Below are positions 7,664-15,498 of a stretch of 57,803 nucleotides of DNA, piece after piece. Position numbers and translations under genes: made by a program. The notes under the pieces were generated by a model. The model made no database searches and was not told where the DNA came from. It saw only the letters and a list, made by a program, of their open reading frames with translations. Position 1 is the stretch's first letter. Each line of letters begins with the position of its first letter. The stretch comes from Streptomyces sp. NRRL F-5727 (lineage in GTDB: Bacteria > Actinomycetota > Actinomycetes > Streptomycetales > Streptomycetaceae): positions 1-57,803 of the forward strand of contig NZ_JOGX01000054.1 in the NCBI RefSeq assembly GCF_000719555.1. The letters run 5' to 3'.

Positions 7664-9255
7664 CCGGTCTCCTCGCGGTAGGCGGCGGCCTCCTCCAGGT
7701 CGAGGCGGCGCAGCAGGCTCCGCATCATCTCGTCGTCGATCCGGCGCTCGTCGCGCAGCCGGACGAAGACCTCGCGCTCGGCCTCGATCATCTGCCGGGA
7801 GAGCCGCCGGTAGGTGTCGTCGGCGGTCTCGCCGGTGAGCTCGTTGACCGCGCCGAGGCGCTCCCAGACGCTGTTGCGGCGGCGCTCCAGCACCGTGCGG
7901 AGGCGGTCGGCGAGCGGCCCGGGCAGGGCGTTGCGCTCGTCGGCGAGGAGCTCCTCCAGGCGCGCCTCGGCGGCCCGGGACGCCTCGCTCTGGGCCTGCG
8001 CCTCGGCGAGCGTCTCCTGGTAGCGGTCGCGGCCGGGGAGCTTCAGGGCCCGGATGAGCGGGGGCAGTGTGAGGCCCTGGACGACGAGGGTGCCGATGAC
8101 GGTGGTGAAGGTGAGGAAGAGGACGAGGTTGCGGGCGGGGAACTCGACGCCGTCGGTGGCGACGGGGATGGAGAAGGCGATCGCGAGGGAGACCACCCCG
8201 CGCATGCCGGCCCAGCCGACGACCACCGGCGCCCGCCAGTCGACGCCCGGCTCGCGCTCCCGGACCCGGGCCGAGAACAGGCGGGGCAGGAAGGTCGCCG
8301 GGAAGACCCAGACGAAGCGGACCACGACGACGAAGACGAAGACCCCGAAGGCGTACCAGGCGGCCTGCCCGATGCTGTACGGGCCGAGCTCCCGGACCAC
8401 GTACGGCAGCTGGAGGCCGATCAGGGCGAAGACGGCGGACTCCAGGATGAAGGCGACCATCTTCCACACGGCCTCCTCCTGGAGGCGGGTGGCGAAGTCG
8501 ACCTTCCACGCCTTGTGCCCGAGGAAGAGGCCGACCACGACGACGGCGAGCACCCCGGAGGCGTGCACCTCCTCGGCCGCCGCGTAGGCGATGAAGGGGA
8601 TGAGGAGGGAGAGGGTGTTCTGGAGCAGCGGTTCGGTGAGCCGGGTCCGCAGCCAGTGGATGGGCACCATGAGGACCAGGCCGACGCCGACGCCGCCGAC
8701 CGCGGCCAGGGCGAACTCGCCGAGGCCGCCGGCCCAGCTGATGCCCTCGCCGACGGCGGCGGCGAGGGCGACCTTGTAGGCGGTGATCGCGGTGGCGTCG
8801 TTCACCAGGGACTCGCCCTGGAGGATCGTGGTGATCCGGTGCGGCAGGCCGAGGCGGCGGGCGATGGCGGTGGCGGCCACCGCGTCCGGCGGGGCGATCA
8901 CCGCGCCGAGGACGAGGGCGGCGGTGAGCGGCAGGTCGGGGACGAGGACGTAGGCGAGCCAGCCGACGGCCACGGTGGCGAAGAGGACGTATCCGACGGA
9001 GAGCAGCGCGACGGGCCGGATGTTGGCCCGCAGGTCCAGGTAGGAGGAGTCGACGGCGGCCGTGTAGAGCAGCGGCGGCAGGATCAGCGGCAGCACGATG
9101 TGCGGGTCGAGGGTGTAGTCGGGGACCCCGGGGGCGTACGAGGCGGCCAGGCCGACCGCGACGAGGAGGAGCGGGGCGGGTACGGGGGTGCGGCGGGCGA
9201 GCCCCGCCACCGCCGCGCTCGCCGCCACCAGTGCCACCAGCCGCAGTGCGTCCAT
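7660..9255 (-). CDS. CPA1-type Na+/H+ antiporter
   Basis: A 531-residue membrane protein with about 12 transmembrane segments over residues 1-410 and a charged coiled-coil-like cytoplasmic tail (410-531). The motif VIAPPDAVAATAIARRLGLP contains the PPDA aspartate of the ion site in CPA1 exchangers, and GESLVNDATAI is the second signature with the conserved ND pair. It exchanges cytosolic Na+ (or K+) for protons and so supports pH and salt balance. The ATG at 9255 begins the first membrane helix; a longer in-frame start at 9318 would add an unlikely polar tail. It is divergent from a UBP-type zinc-finger gene, a pairing I have seen in actinomycetes. Confidence 0.92.
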   Translation of the reverse strand: MDALRLVALVAASAAVAGLARRTPVPAPLLLVAVGLAASYAPGVPDYTLDPHIVLPLILPPLLYTAAVDSSYLDLRANIRPVALLSVGYVLFATVAVGWLAYVLVPDLPLTAALVLGAVIAPPDAVAATAIARRLGLPHRITTILQGESLVNDATAITAYKVALAAAVGEGISWAGGLGEFALAAVGGVGVGLVLMVPIHWLRTRLTEPLLQNTLSLLIPFIAYAAAEEVHASGVLAVVVVGLFLGHKAWKVDFATRLQEEAVWKMVAFILESAVFALIGLQLPYVVRELGPYSIGQAAWYAFGVFVFVVVVRFVWVFPATFLPRLFSARVREREPGVDWRAPVVVGWAGMRGVVSLAIAFSIPVATDGVEFPARNLVLFLTFTTVIGTLVVQGLTLPPLIRALKLPGRDRYQETLAEAQAQSEASRAAEARLEELLADERNALPGPLADRLRTVLERRRNSVWERLGAVNELTGETADDTYRRLSRQMIEAEREVFVRLRDERRIDDEMMRSLLRRLDLEEAAAYREETG

Positions 9256-9332
9256 GCCGCCCCTCCACCGTCCCGTCTCGCCGTTCGTCCCGTCCGCCCG
9301 GTACGGGGCGTCCGCCACGTACCCTGGCCATC

Positions 9333-9593
9333 ATGATCGAGTGCCCGCACGTAGCAGAAATGCCGCGCCCCGAGCCGGCCCCGCTCCACGACACGTGCCC
9401 CGAGTGTCTGGCCGACGGGACGAACCCGGTGCAGCTCCGGCTCTGTCTGACCTGCGGGCACGTGGGCTGCTGCGACTCCTCGCAGGGGCGGCACGCGACC
9501 GGGCACTTCGGCGCGACCGGGCACCCGGTGATGCGGACCTTCGAGCCCGGCGAGGCGTGGCGCTGGTGCTTCGTGGACGAGGCGCTGGTCTGA
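9333..9593 (+). CDS. UBP-type zinc-finger protein
   Basis: An 86-residue protein that is essentially one UBP/ZnF domain: HDTCPECLADG, LRLCLTCGHVGCCDSS and HATGHFGATGHPVM provide the Cys and His zinc ligands in family order. In bacteria the domain has no known ubiquitin partner; some copies are fused to or beside cation/proton antiporters, as here. TACCCT (9320-9325) lies 7 nt before the ATG and no Shine-Dalgarno exists, so a leaderless transcript is likely. Role unknown; regulation of the divergent antiporter is a reasonable guess. Confidence 0.85.
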   Translation: MIECPHVAEMPRPEPAPLHDTCPECLADGTNPVQLRLCLTCGHVGCCDSSQGRHATGHFGATGHPVMRTFEPGEAWRWCFVDEALV

Positions 9594-9879
9594 GCCGGAG
9601 CGGTCCGCGGGCGGCGGCGCGGTTCGACGGGCGGGCCGGTGGGTACGTCACCCCTCCGCCGGTCGCCGCTTTTTGGCCCCCGCACACCCCTGGCCACCGT
9701 CCGCACCCATGGGCCTACCATGAGTGACGGGCCGGGATCGGGGGCCCGGGGGCTTGCGGCGACACGGCAGGATGGATCGCGATAGCGTCACGGCGGACCG
9801 CGCAGCCCCTGCGTGACCGCGCCCGGTCCGGGGTCTTCCCCCGGGCCCCGAATGAGCTTGTGCCACCTTGGAGGTGAGG

Positions 9880-10293
9880 GTGTCCCAGATCGCAGGCGAG
9901 CCCGGGACCCAGGACTTCGTGGAAGTCCGGCTGCCCGCTGCGGGTGCCTATCTGTCCGTGCTGCGTACGGCCACGGCCGGTCTCGCGGCGCGCTTGGACT
10001 TCACCCTCGACGAGATCGAGGACTTGCGGATCGCGGTGGACGAGGCGTGCGCGATCCTGCTCCAGCAGGCGGTGCCCGGCTCGGTCCTGAGCTGCGTCTT
10101 CCGGCTGGTGGACGACTCCCTCGACGTGACCGTGTCCGCGCCGACGACGGACGGCCGGGCGCCCGAGCGGGACACCTTCGCCTGGACGGTGCTGTCAGCG
10201 CTGGCCGGGAAGGTGGAGTCCTCGGTCGCGGAGGACAACACGGTCTCGATCAGCCTGTACAAACAGCGCGGCGCGGGGCCAGGCCCGGCGTGA
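9880..10293 (+). CDS. prsH: Anti-sigma factor PrsH (RsbW-like kinase)
   Basis: A 137-residue protein of the GHKL/HATPase_c anti-sigma type: FVEVRLPAAGAYLSVLRTAT, the N-box LDEIEDLRIAVDEACAILL, and a SVSLY-like C-terminal strand. By family it binds and inhibits a SigB-type sigma factor and may phosphorylate an antagonist. GGAGG (9870-9874) lies 5 nt before GTG 9880, which decides the start over TTG 9868. Its stop overlaps the first GTG start of the sigma gene (GTGA at 10290-10293), so the two are translationally coupled. The whole gene is also spanned in another frame by the possible long SigH form. Position and sequence match S. coelicolor prsH/ushX. Confidence 0.9.
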   Translation: MSQIAGEPGTQDFVEVRLPAAGAYLSVLRTATAGLAARLDFTLDEIEDLRIAVDEACAILLQQAVPGSVLSCVFRLVDDSLDVTVSAPTTDGRAPERDTFAWTVLSALAGKVESSVAEDNTVSISLYKQRGAGPGPA

Positions 10294-11276
10294 GGAGCGG
10301 GGACGCGACGGCCGGCATCCCCGGTCAGCAGGCAGCAAGGCCGCATGAGGTCGCTACGGAGCAGCAGGCGGACCAGATGAGCGAGCACGAGCAGCAGCAC
10401 GACGAGGCTCCCCCGGCACCGGCCCCGAGCGGGAGCACCGACACCGCGGACGCGGCGGACGCGGACGTGAACGTGAACGTGGTGGACGCGGTGGACGGTG
10501 ACGGCGGGGGCGGTCACCAGCCGCAGGACCGCAGCGGCGCCCGCGCGCTCTTCGTGGAGCTGCGGGCGCTGCCGGAGGGCTCCCCGGAGAAGGCCGAGCT
10601 GCGCAACCGGCTGGTACGGATGCACCTGCCGCTGGTCGAGCACCTGGCGCGGCGCTTCCGGAACCGCGGCGAGCCGCTGGACGACCTGACGCAGGTGGCG
10701 ACGATCGGCCTGATCAAGTCGGTCGACCGGTTCGACCCGGAGCGGGGCGTGGAGTTCTCCACGTACGCGACGCCGACGGTGGTCGGCGAGATCAAGCGGC
10801 ACTTCCGCGACAAGGGCTGGGCGGTCCGGGTGCCGCGCCGGCTCCAGGAGCTGCGGCTGTCGCTGACGACGGCCACGGCGGAGCTGTCGCAGCAGCACGG
10901 ACGGTCACCGACCGTGCACGAGCTGGCCGAGCGGCTCGGGATCTCCGAGGAGGAGGTCCTGGAGGGGCTCGAGTCGGCGAACGCCTACTCGACGCTCTCG
11001 CTGGACGTGCCGGACACCGACGACGAGTCGCCGGCGGTCGCGGACACGCTGGGCGCCGAGGACGAGGCCCTGGAGGGCGTCGAGTACCGGGAGTCGCTCA
11101 AGCCGCTCCTGGAGGACCTGCCGCCGCGGGAGAAGCGGATCCTGCTGCTGCGGTTCTTCGGGAACATGACCCAGTCGCAGATCGCGCAGGAGGTCGGCAT
11201 CTCCCAGATGCACGTCTCCCGGCTGCTCGCCAGGACCCTGGCGCAGCTGCGGGAGAAGCTCCTCGTGGAGGAGTGA
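10290..11276 (+). CDS. sigH: RNA polymerase sigma factor SigH (SigB/F family)
   Basis: The product is 328 residues from GTG 10290, or 299 from ATG 10377. A disordered Glu/Gln/Asp-rich N-terminus precedes region 2 (PLVEHLARRF, GEPLDDLTQVATIGLIKSVD, STYATPTVVGEIKRHFRD), region 3 and region 4 (LPPREKRILLLRFFGNMTQS plus the helix-turn-helix SQIAQEVGISQMHVSRLLAR). It directs stress (osmotic/heat) and developmental promoters in S. coelicolor. The same frame is open upstream to GTG 9813 and ATG 9852, crossing prsH, which would give forms of 487 and 474 residues. I list the start coupled to prsH as the default. Inhibition by PrsH is the expected control. Confidence 0.93.
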   Translation: MRSGDATAGIPGQQAARPHEVATEQQADQMSEHEQQHDEAPPAPAPSGSTDTADAADADVNVNVVDAVDGDGGGGHQPQDRSGARALFVELRALPEGSPEKAELRNRLVRMHLPLVEHLARRFRNRGEPLDDLTQVATIGLIKSVDRFDPERGVEFSTYATPTVVGEIKRHFRDKGWAVRVPRRLQELRLSLTTATAELSQQHGRSPTVHELAERLGISEEEVLEGLESANAYSTLSLDVPDTDDESPAVADTLGAEDEALEGVEYRESLKPLLEDLPPREKRILLLRFFGNMTQSQIAQEVGISQMHVSRLLARTLAQLREKLLVEE

Positions 11277-11279
11277 GGC

Positions 11280-11693
11280 TCAGGAGGCGTCCTGGCCGGG
11301 GCGCCGGATCCCGAGCGCCTCGGTCGTGGCCGGGTTCACCAGCAGGACGAGCCCGGTCACGGCGAGCACGGCGAGCACGATGCCGTACGGGATCACACCC
11401 TCGGACTGGAGCATCTGCCAGGCGACCGGCAGCGCCAGGACCTGGGTGATCACGGCGGGGCCGCGGCTCCAGGAGCGCATCCGCCACAGCCCACGGGCGG
11501 CGGCGAGCGGGATCAGGCCGAGCACGACGAGGGTCACCCCGCCGGTCACGCCGCCGGTCAGGTCGCCGCCGTCGGCCAGCGTCCGCACCAGCATGTACAC
11601 ACCGCCGGCGAGGAGCCCGAGGGCCTCGACGAGGGCCACGCCCGCGGCCGCGGCCAGGCGGGCGGGGCGGGGGGTCTGCTCCGTACTGCTCAT
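11280..11693 (-). CDS. Small membrane protein of unknown function
   Basis: A 137-residue integral membrane protein with four predicted helices (about 16-36, 48-66, 76-95, 103-121) and short polar ends. Its stop lies 3 bp from the convergent sigH stop, so the two genes face each other tail to tail with no room for a terminator. A homologous small membrane gene sits between sigH and the lipid kinase in S. coelicolor. I recognise no catalytic or transport motif. Confidence 0.8.
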   Translation of the reverse strand: MSSTEQTPRPARLAAAAGVALVEALGLLAGGVYMLVRTLADGGDLTGGVTGGVTLVVLGLIPLAAARGLWRMRSWSRGPAVITQVLALPVAWQMLQSEGVIPYGIVLAVLAVTGLVLLVNPATTEALGIRRPGQDAS

Positions 11694-11834
11694 GAGAGGC
11701 AGCGTAACGGGGAGGCCGGCCGGTCCGGGGCCCGGCGGGGGTGTCCCCCGACACGGCGGCGGTCCGGGCCGGCGGGATGTCCACCGAGCGGGCAGGAGTG
11801 GGATCGGTACCACCGGGTAGGTACGCTGGCGGTC

Positions 11835-12803
11835 ATGCGCGCACTTCTCGTGGTCAACCCGGCAGCCACCACCACCAGTGCCCGCACCCGTGACGTACTG
11901 ATCCACGCGCTGGCCAGCGAGATGAAGCTGGAGGCCGTCAGCACCGAGTACCGGGGGCACGCGCGGGACCTCGGCCGGAGAGCGGCCGAGTCGGGCGAGA
12001 TCGACCTGGTCGTGGCCCTCGGCGGCGACGGCACGGTGAACGAGGTCGTGAACGGGCTGCTGCACCACGGACCCGACCCGGACCGGCTGCCCGGTCTGGC
12101 GGTCGTGCCGGGCGGTTCGACCAATGTCTTCGCCCGCGCGCTGGGGCTGCCGAACGACGCCGTGGAGGCGACCGGCGCCCTGCTCGACGCACTGCGCGAG
12201 CGGAGCGCCCGGACGGTGAGCCTCGGGCTCGCGTCGGGGACGCCGGACACCCCGGACGAGGAGGTGCCGTCCCGCTGGTTCACCTTCTGCGCCGGACTCG
12301 GCTTCGACGCCGGCGTGGTCGGCCGGGTCGAACAGCAGCGCGAACAGGGGAAGCGGTCCACGCACGCGCTCTATCTGCGCCAGGTGCTCCGCCAGTTCCT
12401 GGAGGACCCGCACCGGCGGCACGGGACGATCACCCTGGAGCGGCCCGGCGCCGAGCCGGTGGAGGACCTGGTCCTCTCCATAATCTGCAACACCTCCCCC
12501 TGGACCTACCTGGGCAATCGCCCGGTGTACGCGTCCCCGGAGGCGTCCTTCGACACCGCGCTCGACGTCCTCGGACTGAGCCGTCTCTCCACCCCGGCGG
12601 TGGCCCGCTACGCCACCCAGCTGCTCACTTCCAGCCCCGAACGGGGGCCCCGCGGCAAGCACGCCACGACTCTGCACGACCTGACCGACTTCACCTTGCA
12701 TTCGAAGGTGCCCCTCCCGCTCCAGATGGACGGAGACCACCTCGGACTGCGTACGAGCGTGACGTTCACAGGCGTACGCCGTGCACTGCGTGTGATTGTG
12801 TGA
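11835..12803 (+). CDS. Diacylglycerol/sphingosine-type lipid kinase
   Basis: A 322-residue cytosolic kinase of the DAGK catalytic family. VVNPAA (6-11) and ALGGDGTVNEVVNG (61-74) form the nucleotide site, VVPGGSTNVFARALGLP is the second conserved block, and FCAGLGFDAGVVGRV together with ICNTSPWTYLGNRPV make up the C-terminal beta-sandwich. It phosphorylates a lipid such as diacylglycerol using ATP at the membrane surface. TACGCT (11822-11827) precedes the ATG by 7 nt without a Shine-Dalgarno, implying a leaderless mRNA. It sits between sigH and wblE, as in S. coelicolor. Confidence 0.9.
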   Translation: MRALLVVNPAATTTSARTRDVLIHALASEMKLEAVSTEYRGHARDLGRRAAESGEIDLVVALGGDGTVNEVVNGLLHHGPDPDRLPGLAVVPGGSTNVFARALGLPNDAVEATGALLDALRERSARTVSLGLASGTPDTPDEEVPSRWFTFCAGLGFDAGVVGRVEQQREQGKRSTHALYLRQVLRQFLEDPHRRHGTITLERPGAEPVEDLVLSIICNTSPWTYLGNRPVYASPEASFDTALDVLGLSRLSTPAVARYATQLLTSSPERGPRGKHATTLHDLTDFTLHSKVPLPLQMDGDHLGLRTSVTFTGVRRALRVIV

Positions 12804-13121
12804 GTGGAAGGGCCGAAAGTCCTTGCACTCGAACGTTTAGGCGCGCATCCACCCCTTAGAAGTACGGCTGTGACCTAGCCGACACCGAGGAATCAAAAAA
12901 AACTTTCCGGAAGGGGTTGTATCCGCTGCCGAGGTTTGCGAGTCTCTTCTTGGCGATCGGGACGGCCCGCAAGACCGGCCTCCACTGAGAGCCAGAACCC
13001 CTCCTCACACCAAGGACCACACCGGTTCATCCGGCAGTCGGCCCTTCACTTGTTGAGGGATTCGTGAAAGCGTTCACATTCACAAGCAACTTGCACGTAA
13101 TAACCGAGAGAGGTAGCAGCC
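12804..13121 (+). promoter_or_regulatory. Long wblE upstream region
   Basis: 318 bp without a gene. It contains an A-rich island (12891-12902, nine consecutive A) that is striking in this GC-rich DNA. Next to it is TTTCCGGAA (12904-12912), a near-palindrome. Close to the gene is the inverted repeat GTGAA-N4-TTCAC (13064-13077). The ribosome site GAGAGAGG (13106-13113) precedes the wblE ATG. Such a long leader suggests several promoters; I could not place one with confidence. Confidence 0.5.
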
Positions 13122-13379
13122 ATGGACTGGCGTCACAACGCCGTTTGTCGTGAGGAAGACCCCGAGCTGTTCTTCCCCATCGGCAACACCGGTCCTGCGC
13201 TGCTGCAGATCGAGGAAGCCAAGGCCGTCTGCCGCCGCTGCCCCGTCATGGAGCAGTGCCTGCAGTGGGCGCTCGAGTCCGGCCAGGACTCCGGCGTCTG
13301 GGGTGGCCTCAGCGAGGACGAGCGCCGCGCGATGAAGCGCCGCGCCGCCCGCAACCGGGCGCGCAACGCCAGCGCCTGA
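13122..13379 (+). CDS. wblE: WhiB-like iron-sulfur protein WblE
   Basis: An 85-residue Wbl protein with the four cluster-binding cysteines C9, C37, C40 and C46 (C-x27-C-x2-C-x5-C), the GVWGG turn (58-62) that contacts sigma region 4, and a basic C-terminal tail (RRAMKRRAARNRARN) for DNA. It should carry a nitric oxide/oxygen-sensitive [4Fe-4S] cluster and act with the principal sigma factor. The start MDWRHNAVC, its length and its neighbours (lipid kinase and PAS histidine kinase) match wblE of S. coelicolor, the orthologue of mycobacterial WhiB1. Confidence 0.95.
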   Translation: MDWRHNAVCREEDPELFFPIGNTGPALLQIEEAKAVCRRCPVMEQCLQWALESGQDSGVWGGLSEDERRAMKRRAARNRARNASA

Positions 13380-13478
13380 GCCACCTGCACAGCCTGAGGC
13401 ACGCGGCGCGTACACCGTGTACGCAATCACCGCCCCCCGAGCCGCAGCGCGCAGCAGTAAGCAGTACCCCACAGCATT

Positions 13479-13514
13479 CGAGCCCCGGACCGATTCACTT
13501 CGGTCCGGGGCTCG
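13479..13514 (+). terminator. wblE terminator hairpin
   Basis: A perfect 14-bp stem (13479-13492 with 13501-13514) with an 8-nt loop, extended by CAGCA/TGCTG outer pairing. It lies 100 bp after the wblE stop and has no U-run, as is usual in Streptomyces. Confidence 0.75.
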
Positions 13515-13560
13515 CTGCTGTGCGTGACCAAAGGTACGGACCACGCGGGCACGTGCTTCC

Positions 13561-13661
13561 GCGGGCGGGTCACTTCCGAGGACAGGTCCCTTCTGAGGAC
13601 AGGTCACTCCTGAGGACAGGTCACTTCTGAGGACGGGTCACCCTGCGGGCGGGTCACTTCT
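13561..13661. repeat. 17-bp tandem repeat running into the kinase gene
   Basis: Six near-identical units start at 13561, 13578, 13595, 13612, 13629 (16 bp) and 13645. The consensus is GAGGACAGGTCACTTCT, with end units starting GCGGGC; a decayed seventh begins at 13545. The last unit contains the stop codon and final codons of the convergent histidine kinase. The 17-bp period is not a multiple of three, so the array is not coding. Confidence 0.85.
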
Positions 13662-15129
13662 GCGGGCGCACCGGGATGTCCAGGACCACCTTGGTGCCGC
13701 CCTCGCTGCCGGGCCGCATGTCGAAGGTGCCGCCCAACTCCCCTTCCACCAGGGTTCGTACGATCTGGAGGCCGAGGTTGCCGGCGGTCTGCGGGTCGAA
13801 GCCCTCGGGCAGTCCGCGGCCGTCGTCCCGGACGGTGATGAGGAGACGGGTGTCGGGGCGGGGCTCGCCGCGGACCGCGCTGACCTCCACCGTGCCGTGC
13901 TCGCCGGGGGCGAAGGCGTGCTCCAGGGCGTTCTGCAGGATCTCGGTGAGGACCATGGAGAGCGGGGTGGCGACCTCCGCGTCCAGGATGCCGAAGCGGC
14001 CGTTGCGCCGGCAGGTGACCTTGCCCGGGGAGATCTCGGCGACCATCGCGATGACCCGGTCGGCGATCTCGTCGAACTCGACCCGCTCGTCCAGGTTCTG
14101 GGACAGCGTCTCATGCACGATGGCGATCGAACCGACGCGCCGGACCGCCTCGTTGAGCGCCTCGCGGCCGCGGTCGGAGTCCATCCGGCGCGCCTGGAGC
14201 CGCAACAGGGCCGCCACGGTCTGGAGGTTGTTCTTCACCCGGTGGTGGATCTCCCGGATGGTGGCGTCCTTGGTGATCAACTCGCGCTCGCGGCGGCGCA
14301 GTTCGGTGACGTCCCGGAGCAGGACGAGCGAACCGATCCGGCTGCCCTTGGGCTTGAGCGGGATGGCCCGCAGCTGGATGACCCCTCCGCTGCCCTCCAC
14401 CTCGAAGTTCCTCGGGGCGTAGCCGGAGGCGAGTTTGACCAGGGCCTCGTCGACCGGGCCGCGGGAGGGGGCCAGTTCGGCGGTGATCTGGCCGAGGTGC
14501 TGGCCGACCAGGTCGGCGGCGAGGCCGAGCCGGTGGTAGGCGGAGAGGGCGTTGGGCGAGGCGTACTGGACCATGCCGTCGGCGTCCAGGCGGACCAGGC
14601 CGTCGCCGGCCCGCGGCAGCGAGTCCATGTCGGACTGCTCGCCGGGGTACGGGAAGGAGCCGGCCGCGATCATCTGGGCGAGGTCGGAGGCCGACTGGAG
14701 GTAGGTGAGCTCGAGCCGGGAGGGGGTGCGGACGGTCAGCAGGTTGGTGTTGCGGGCGATCACGCCGAGGACGCGGCCGTCGCGGCGTACGGGGATCGAC
14801 TCGACGCGGACCGGGACCTCCTCGCGCCACTCGGGGTCGCCCTCGCGGACGATGCGGCCCTCGTCGAGGGCGGCGTCCAGGAGCGGGCGGCGGCCGCGCG
14901 GGACCAGGTGCCCGACCATGTCGTCCTGGTAGGAGGTGGGGCCGGTGTTCGGGCGCATCTGGGCGACGGAGACGTACCGGGTGCCGTCGAGGGTGGGGAC
15001 CCACAGGACGAGGTCGGCGAAGGAGAGGTCGGAGAGCAGCTGCCACTCCGACACCAGCAGGTGGAGCCACTCCAGATCGGAGTCGCTCAGGGCGGTGTGC
15101 TGGCGGACGAGGTCGTTCATGGAGGGCAC
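13654..15129 (-). CDS. PAS-containing sensor histidine kinase (HisKA_2 type)
   Basis: A 491-residue soluble kinase. Residues about 1-150 form a GAF-like N-terminal domain (LSDLSFADLVLWVPTLDGTR, VPVRVESIPVRRDGRVLGVI), about 165-285 a PAS domain (GDGLVRLDADGMVQYASPNA), and the kinase core starts at IREIHHRVKNNLQTVAALL, where HRVKNN is the HisKA_2 phosphoacceptor box. The ATP-binding N-box is EILQNALEHAF and the G-box DDGRGLPEGF. No membrane segment or paired response regulator is nearby. The GTG start at 15129 is preferred over ATG 15120 because TACGCT lies exactly 6 nt upstream, the leaderless pattern of this region. An orthologue sits beside wblE in S. coelicolor. Confidence 0.9.
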   Translation of the reverse strand: MPSMNDLVRQHTALSDSDLEWLHLLVSEWQLLSDLSFADLVLWVPTLDGTRYVSVAQMRPNTGPTSYQDDMVGHLVPRGRRPLLDAALDEGRIVREGDPEWREEVPVRVESIPVRRDGRVLGVIARNTNLLTVRTPSRLELTYLQSASDLAQMIAAGSFPYPGEQSDMDSLPRAGDGLVRLDADGMVQYASPNALSAYHRLGLAADLVGQHLGQITAELAPSRGPVDEALVKLASGYAPRNFEVEGSGGVIQLRAIPLKPKGSRIGSLVLLRDVTELRRRERELITKDATIREIHHRVKNNLQTVAALLRLQARRMDSDRGREALNEAVRRVGSIAIVHETLSQNLDERVEFDEIADRVIAMVAEISPGKVTCRRNGRFGILDAEVATPLSMVLTEILQNALEHAFAPGEHGTVEVSAVRGEPRPDTRLLITVRDDGRGLPEGFDPQTAGNLGLQIVRTLVEGELGGTFDMRPGSEGGTKVVLDIPVRPQK

Positions 15130-15211
15130 GGTGCGAGCGTACCCGCGGAATTAACGGCTGGTGAACCTGGATCTCCCGGGCTGCGTGTTGGAGGATGGCC
15201 CCGGAAACACC

Positions 15212-15260
15212 GCGTTCAGGTGGATGGACAGACAAGAATGGTCTAGTCCACAATGAACGC
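15212..15260. promoter_or_regulatory. Nested inverted repeat enclosing a DasR-like operator
   Basis: GCGTTCA (15212-15218) pairs with TGAACGC (15254-15260) and GTGGA (15220-15224) with TCCAC (15247-15251). Inside lies TGGTCTAGTCCA (15239-15250), 11 of 12 bases matching the dre core TGGTCTAGACCA. No recognised gene follows directly on the plus strand; a 53-codon ORF starts at 15253. Confidence 0.5.
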
Positions 15261-15414
15261 ATCGAACTTCACACAGCCTCCATCCTCCCCGCACAGGAGG
15301 ATGGACGAGGTCCCCGGCGCTCTCTGCCCTGACTGCGCCGAGACCTCCCTTCACGGCCGAGGGTCCGCACACCCCCGGCCGGGCATACCCGGGCTGCGGT
15401 GCCGGGCGGGTTGA
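15253..15414 (+). CDS. Possible 53-residue small protein
   Basis: This ORF reads MNASNFTQPPSSPHRRMDEV and contains CPDC at residues 25-28. It begins 2 nt after the DasR-like operator and has no ribosome site, so it would have to be leaderless or unrelated to the operator. Third-position GC is only moderate and its middle is Pro/Arg-rich. I list it because this 369-bp gap has a regulatory signal but no other gene. It may equally be non-coding. Confidence 0.2.
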   Translation: MNASNFTQPPSSPHRRMDEVPGALCPDCAETSLHGRGSAHPRPGIPGLRCRAG

Positions 15415-15498
15415 GGGTCCCGCCAGGCGCCGCGGCCCGCGGCCGTTTCCGGGCCGCGTGATCTCCCGCCCCGTCGCCTCCGGGTCCGGCCGGCCGCC

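Noticed and set aside
6542..9721. 1059-codon open frame on the minus strand covering the amidase-to-antiporter region
   Set aside because: Arg/Pro/Gly-rich shadow of real genes in other frames, typical of high-GC DNA; no domain and wrong codon pattern.
12889..12918. SigR-type promoter for wblE (GGAAT and GTT)
   Set aside because: Spacing is 22 nt instead of 18-19; not counted.
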